Positions 24,317 to 26,331 of a DNA stretch of 26,331 bases are shown here, in pieces. Location: NCBI GenBank assembly GCA_028876585.1, contig JAGWRL010000300.1, positions 1 through 26,331 on the forward strand. The letters are read 5' to 3'. The DNA comes from Pseudomonadota bacterium (lineage in GTDB: Bacteria; Pseudomonadota; Alphaproteobacteria; Rhizobiales; Beijerinckiaceae). Positions within the stretch are counted from its first letter, which is position 1, and the number at the start of each line of letters is the position of its first letter. The notes beneath the pieces are model-generated. The model saw only the letters and a list, made by a program, of their open reading frames with translations. It was not told the DNA's origin and did no database searches. The translations under genes were made by a program, and so were the position numbers.

Positions 24317-25513
24317 TTGCCGGCTTCGATGCACGCCTTGCTGCGTTATTTCGCCGCGCCCCTGCGGCCGCGCCCGCGCGCGGGCGGCCGCCTGAGCGAA
24401 CTCGACGGCGTGCGCGGCTGGGCGGCGCTCGGCGTCGTCTGCTTTCATGTGTTCTGGGAGACGATGTATGTGCGCGCGCCGGAAATGCGCAACATCGTCA
24501 CCGGCGTGCTGTTCGACGGCGGGCTGGCGGTGTCGATCTTCTTCGTCCTTTCGGGCGAAGCCTTGTCGGCGCCGTTCTTTCAGGGCAAGGGCGACGCGGC
24601 CGTGCGGGCGCTGGCGATCAAGCGTTACACGAGACTGGCGCTGCCGGTGCTGGCGTCCTGCGCGCTGCTGTGGGCGCTGGGCGCGGCGCGGCTGATCTAT
24701 GTCGATCAGGCGGCCGCCATCGCCGGCAATTCGCATTGGCTGACCGGCTGGCTCGCCTTTCCGCTCACGCTCGCCGGCCTGGTCAAATATGCGCTGTTCG
24801 AGGTGTTCACGCTGGTGCGGCCGGCGCAGGAATGGAATCCGTTCCTGTGGACGATGGGGGTGGAGCTCGACGGCTCGCTGCTCGTGTTCGCGATCCTGTT
24901 GTTCGCGCGCGATTGGAAGGGCGCGCGCGGCCTGCTGCTGCTGGCGGCGGTCGCGCTGGCGTTCTCGCCGATGCGGGCGGCGCAGAACGTCTCCTGCTTT
25001 CTGGTTGGCCTGCTGTTCGCTGATTTCCGCGCCGCCGGCGGTTTTGCCGCGCTGGCGCAGAGCGGCCGGGGCGCCTTGTTCGCCACCGCGCTGGCGGGCG
25101 TGATGCTCGACGCGGGCGCTGCGGCCTATTCCGGCCATCACGACCACAAGAACCTCTATGCGATCGCGATGCTGTTCCTGGTGTTCGCGACGCCGGCGGC
25201 CAGCGCCTTCTTCCGCGCGCCGCTGTCGCAATTCCTCGGCAAAATCTCGTTCCCGCTCTATCTCGTGCAATTCCCTGTCATCGTCGCGCCGATGTCGGCG
25301 GCGATGGTTTTGGCGGAAGGCCACGGCGCGTTCGGCCGGCCGATGGCCTATGCGATCGGCGTCGCCGCCGTCGGGTTGGCGGTCGGGCTGGCTTATGCGT
25401 TCCTGCCGGTCGAGCGCCTCACCGCGACGGTCGGCGCCGCGCTGGTGGCCTGGGCGCGCCCCGGTCAGGCCCGCCTTAGCGCCTCCGCGGTCAAATCGGC
25501 GATGCGGGGATAG
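24317..25513 (+). CDS. Acyltransferase-3 family membrane protein
   Basis: A 398-residue integral membrane O-acyltransferase (OafA/NodX-like), which usually acylates exported or surface carbohydrates. The signature LDGVRGWAALGVVCFHVF carries the catalytic His44. VSIFFVLSGEALSAPFF, NPFLWTMGVELDGSLLVFAI and FLGKISFPLYLVQFPVI follow, across about ten membrane helices. The start is uncertain: the TTG at 24317 fits the SD, while the ATG at 24329 is possible. No glycan genes lie nearby, so the substrate cannot be guessed. Its 3' end overlaps the convergent PNPOx-fold gene by 23 bp. Confidence 0.88.
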   Translation: MPASMHALLRYFAAPLRPRPRAGGRLSELDGVRGWAALGVVCFHVFWETMYVRAPEMRNIVTGVLFDGGLAVSIFFVLSGEALSAPFFQGKGDAAVRALAIKRYTRLALPVLASCALLWALGAARLIYVDQAAAIAGNSHWLTGWLAFPLTLAGLVKYALFEVFTLVRPAQEWNPFLWTMGVELDGSLLVFAILLFARDWKGARGLLLLAAVALAFSPMRAAQNVSCFLVGLLFADFRAAGGFAALAQSGRGALFATALAGVMLDAGAAAYSGHHDHKNLYAIAMLFLVFATPAASAFFRAPLSQFLGKISFPLYLVQFPVIVAPMSAAMVLAEGHGAFGRPMAYAIGVAAVGLAVGLAYAFLPVERLTATVGAALVAWARPGQARLSASAVKSAMRG

Positions 25514-26069
25514 GCGGCGCCATCGCCTCGGGGGCGAGCTGGGTCGGCAGGCCGTCGATGCTCGCCATGTTCTTCTTGCCCCAATATTTCCGCAAGCCGT
25601 CGAGACCCTGCCGGGTCCAATAGCGCACCAGATTCTGCCGCTCGTCCCTGAAATCGTAAAGCGGAACCGCCATGCCGCACGAGGTCTGCACCAGATCGAC
25701 GTCGAGCGTGACGATCTGCCGCGCGCCCGGCATTTCCTCGAAATGCGGCAACAGCGCCGCATAATCGGCGCCGCCGCGCAGGTGCGAGCGGCCCTGGCCG
25801 TAGAGCCGCAGCACCACCGGATCGCCGTCGAAGGCGCAGAACATGATGGTCAGCCGGGGATTGGCCAACAGATGCGCGCGCGTCTCGTTGCCGCTGCCGG
25901 TGCAATCGAGATAGGCGACGGCGTTGGGGCCGAGCACCGCGAACGAGGCCATGCCCTTGGGCGACACGTTGACGCGCCCCTGCGGCGCGGCGGAGGCGAC
26001 GAAGAAGATTTTCTGCGCCGCGATGAAAGTCTGGTGCTGCGGTTCGAGGGCGGGGAATTTGTGCGACAT
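25491..26069 (-). CDS. Pyridoxamine 5'-phosphate oxidase-fold (PPOX-class) flavoprotein
   Basis: A 192-residue protein of the PNPOx-like split-barrel family, which binds FMN or F420 or heme. The N-terminal block, FIAAQKIFFVASAAPQGRVNVSPKG, is the family's first strand pair and phosphate loop. LDCTGSGNETRAHLLANPRLTIMF and a C-terminal RQNLVRYWTRQGLDGLRKYW segment follow. It is not the vitamin B6 enzyme PdxH itself, whose signature regions are missing; the reaction is unknown. The ATG at 26069 has GGAGAG 7 nt upstream. Divergent from the RidA-family gene across 76 bp. Confidence 0.85.
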   Translation of the reverse strand: MSHKFPALEPQHQTFIAAQKIFFVASAAPQGRVNVSPKGMASFAVLGPNAVAYLDCTGSGNETRAHLLANPRLTIMFCAFDGDPVVLRLYGQGRSHLRGGADYAALLPHFEEMPGARQIVTLDVDLVQTSCGMAVPLYDFRDERQNLVRYWTRQGLDGLRKYWGKKNMASIDGLPTQLAPEAMAPPIPASPI

Positions 26070-26145
26070 GGACGTCTCTCCAGTCGCCGGTCTTGGCGCC
26101 GGCGCGGCCTCGGCGCAAGTTCCGAGGGGAACCGGAGACGCCGCC

Positions 26146-26331
26146 ATGCAATTCATCGCCTCGCCGACCGACGCCGCGCTCGGCCTGCCGTTCTGCGCCG
26201 CCGTGCGCGTCGGCGACATGCTCTATCTCTCTGGCGCGATCGGCAATCGGCCGGGAACGCTGACGCTCGCCGAGGGCGGGCTGGCGGGCGAGACGCGGCA
26301 GGCGATGGACAATATCGGCGCGACGCTTGCA
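26146..26331 (+). CDS. RidA (YjgF/YER057c) family protein, 5' part
   Basis: The first 62 codons of a gene cut by the right edge. PFCAAVRVGDMLYLSGAIG and ETRQAMDNIGATL match the RidA family core (PxSxAVxxGDxLYxSGQIG and QxxQxxxNIxxxL). RidA proteins deaminate reactive enamine/imine intermediates from PLP enzymes, though many members have other roles. GGAG lies 9 nt before the ATG. The conserved catalytic Arg, if present, would lie beyond the window, so true RidA activity cannot be judged. Confidence 0.85.
   Translation, partial: MQFIASPTDAALGLPFCAAVRVGDMLYLSGAIGNRPGTLTLAEGGLAGETRQAMDNIGATLA

Noticed and set aside
24152..25762. Minus-strand extension of the MetE-like frame to 907 residues
   Set aside because: It is antisense to the acyltransferase gene, Arg/Gln-rich, and lies upstream of a good SD and the conserved N-terminus at 24151.

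Overview
The window is a high-GC, densely packed chromosomal segment of an alphaproteobacterium, most likely of the order Hyphomicrobiales (Rhizobiales). Evidence is the composition, a Usg-family protein, a DUF2865 protein, a typical alphaproteobacterial interspersed palindromic repeat (about 7920-8027), and an 'Ehr-type' hydrogenase-like module. I cannot name the genus. No rRNA, tRNA, CRISPR array, prophage or insertion sequence is visible. About 25 genes are supported, two of them cut by the window ends.

Region 1 (1-6750) holds housekeeping and envelope genes. They are the 5' end of carB (minus), a secreted DUF2865 protein, a tightly coupled exbB-exbD-tonB operon (minus), a PPK2 polyphosphate kinase, a class-C beta-lactamase-fold serine hydrolase (minus), usg (minus), and two small membrane proteins. 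A CIRCE-like heat-shock operator (6000-6026) lies between usg and the small membrane genes with no groESL or hrcA beside it.

Region 2 (6760-18917) is the core of the window: ten plus-strand genes in what looks like one nucleoside/nucleobase uptake and oxidation operon. They encode a BMP-family binding protein, a double-cassette ATPase, two permeases, cytidine deaminase, an old-yellow-enzyme flavoprotein, xanthine dehydrogenase XdhA and XdhB, then two complex-I/hydrogenase-4-like subunits (HyfG-like and HyfI-like). Several junctions are ATGA overlaps, including xdhB/hyfG. A sequence very close to the RutR (TetR family) operator sits over the predicted start of transcription. The large hydrogenase-like subunit lacks the first CxxC nickel-ligand pair (SxxS instead), so it is unlikely to be a hydrogenase. 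Its translational coupling to xanthine dehydrogenase, with no membrane subunits in the window, is the most unusual arrangement here. It suggests, but does not prove, an electron-transfer module linked to purine oxidation.

Region 3 (18902-26331) holds sulfur-amino-acid and miscellaneous genes. They are metY with an alaX-type tRNA editing gene upstream (minus), a membrane GGDEF-EAL protein with a strongly structured leader, a MetE C-terminal-domain homologue (minus), an acyltransferase-3 membrane protein, a PNPOx-fold protein (minus), and the start of a RidA-family gene. Several convergent pairs overlap at their 3' ends.

Starts were chosen by Shine-Dalgarno position, ATGA coupling and family length. 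Functions are family-level inferences from motifs read by eye; no database search was run.
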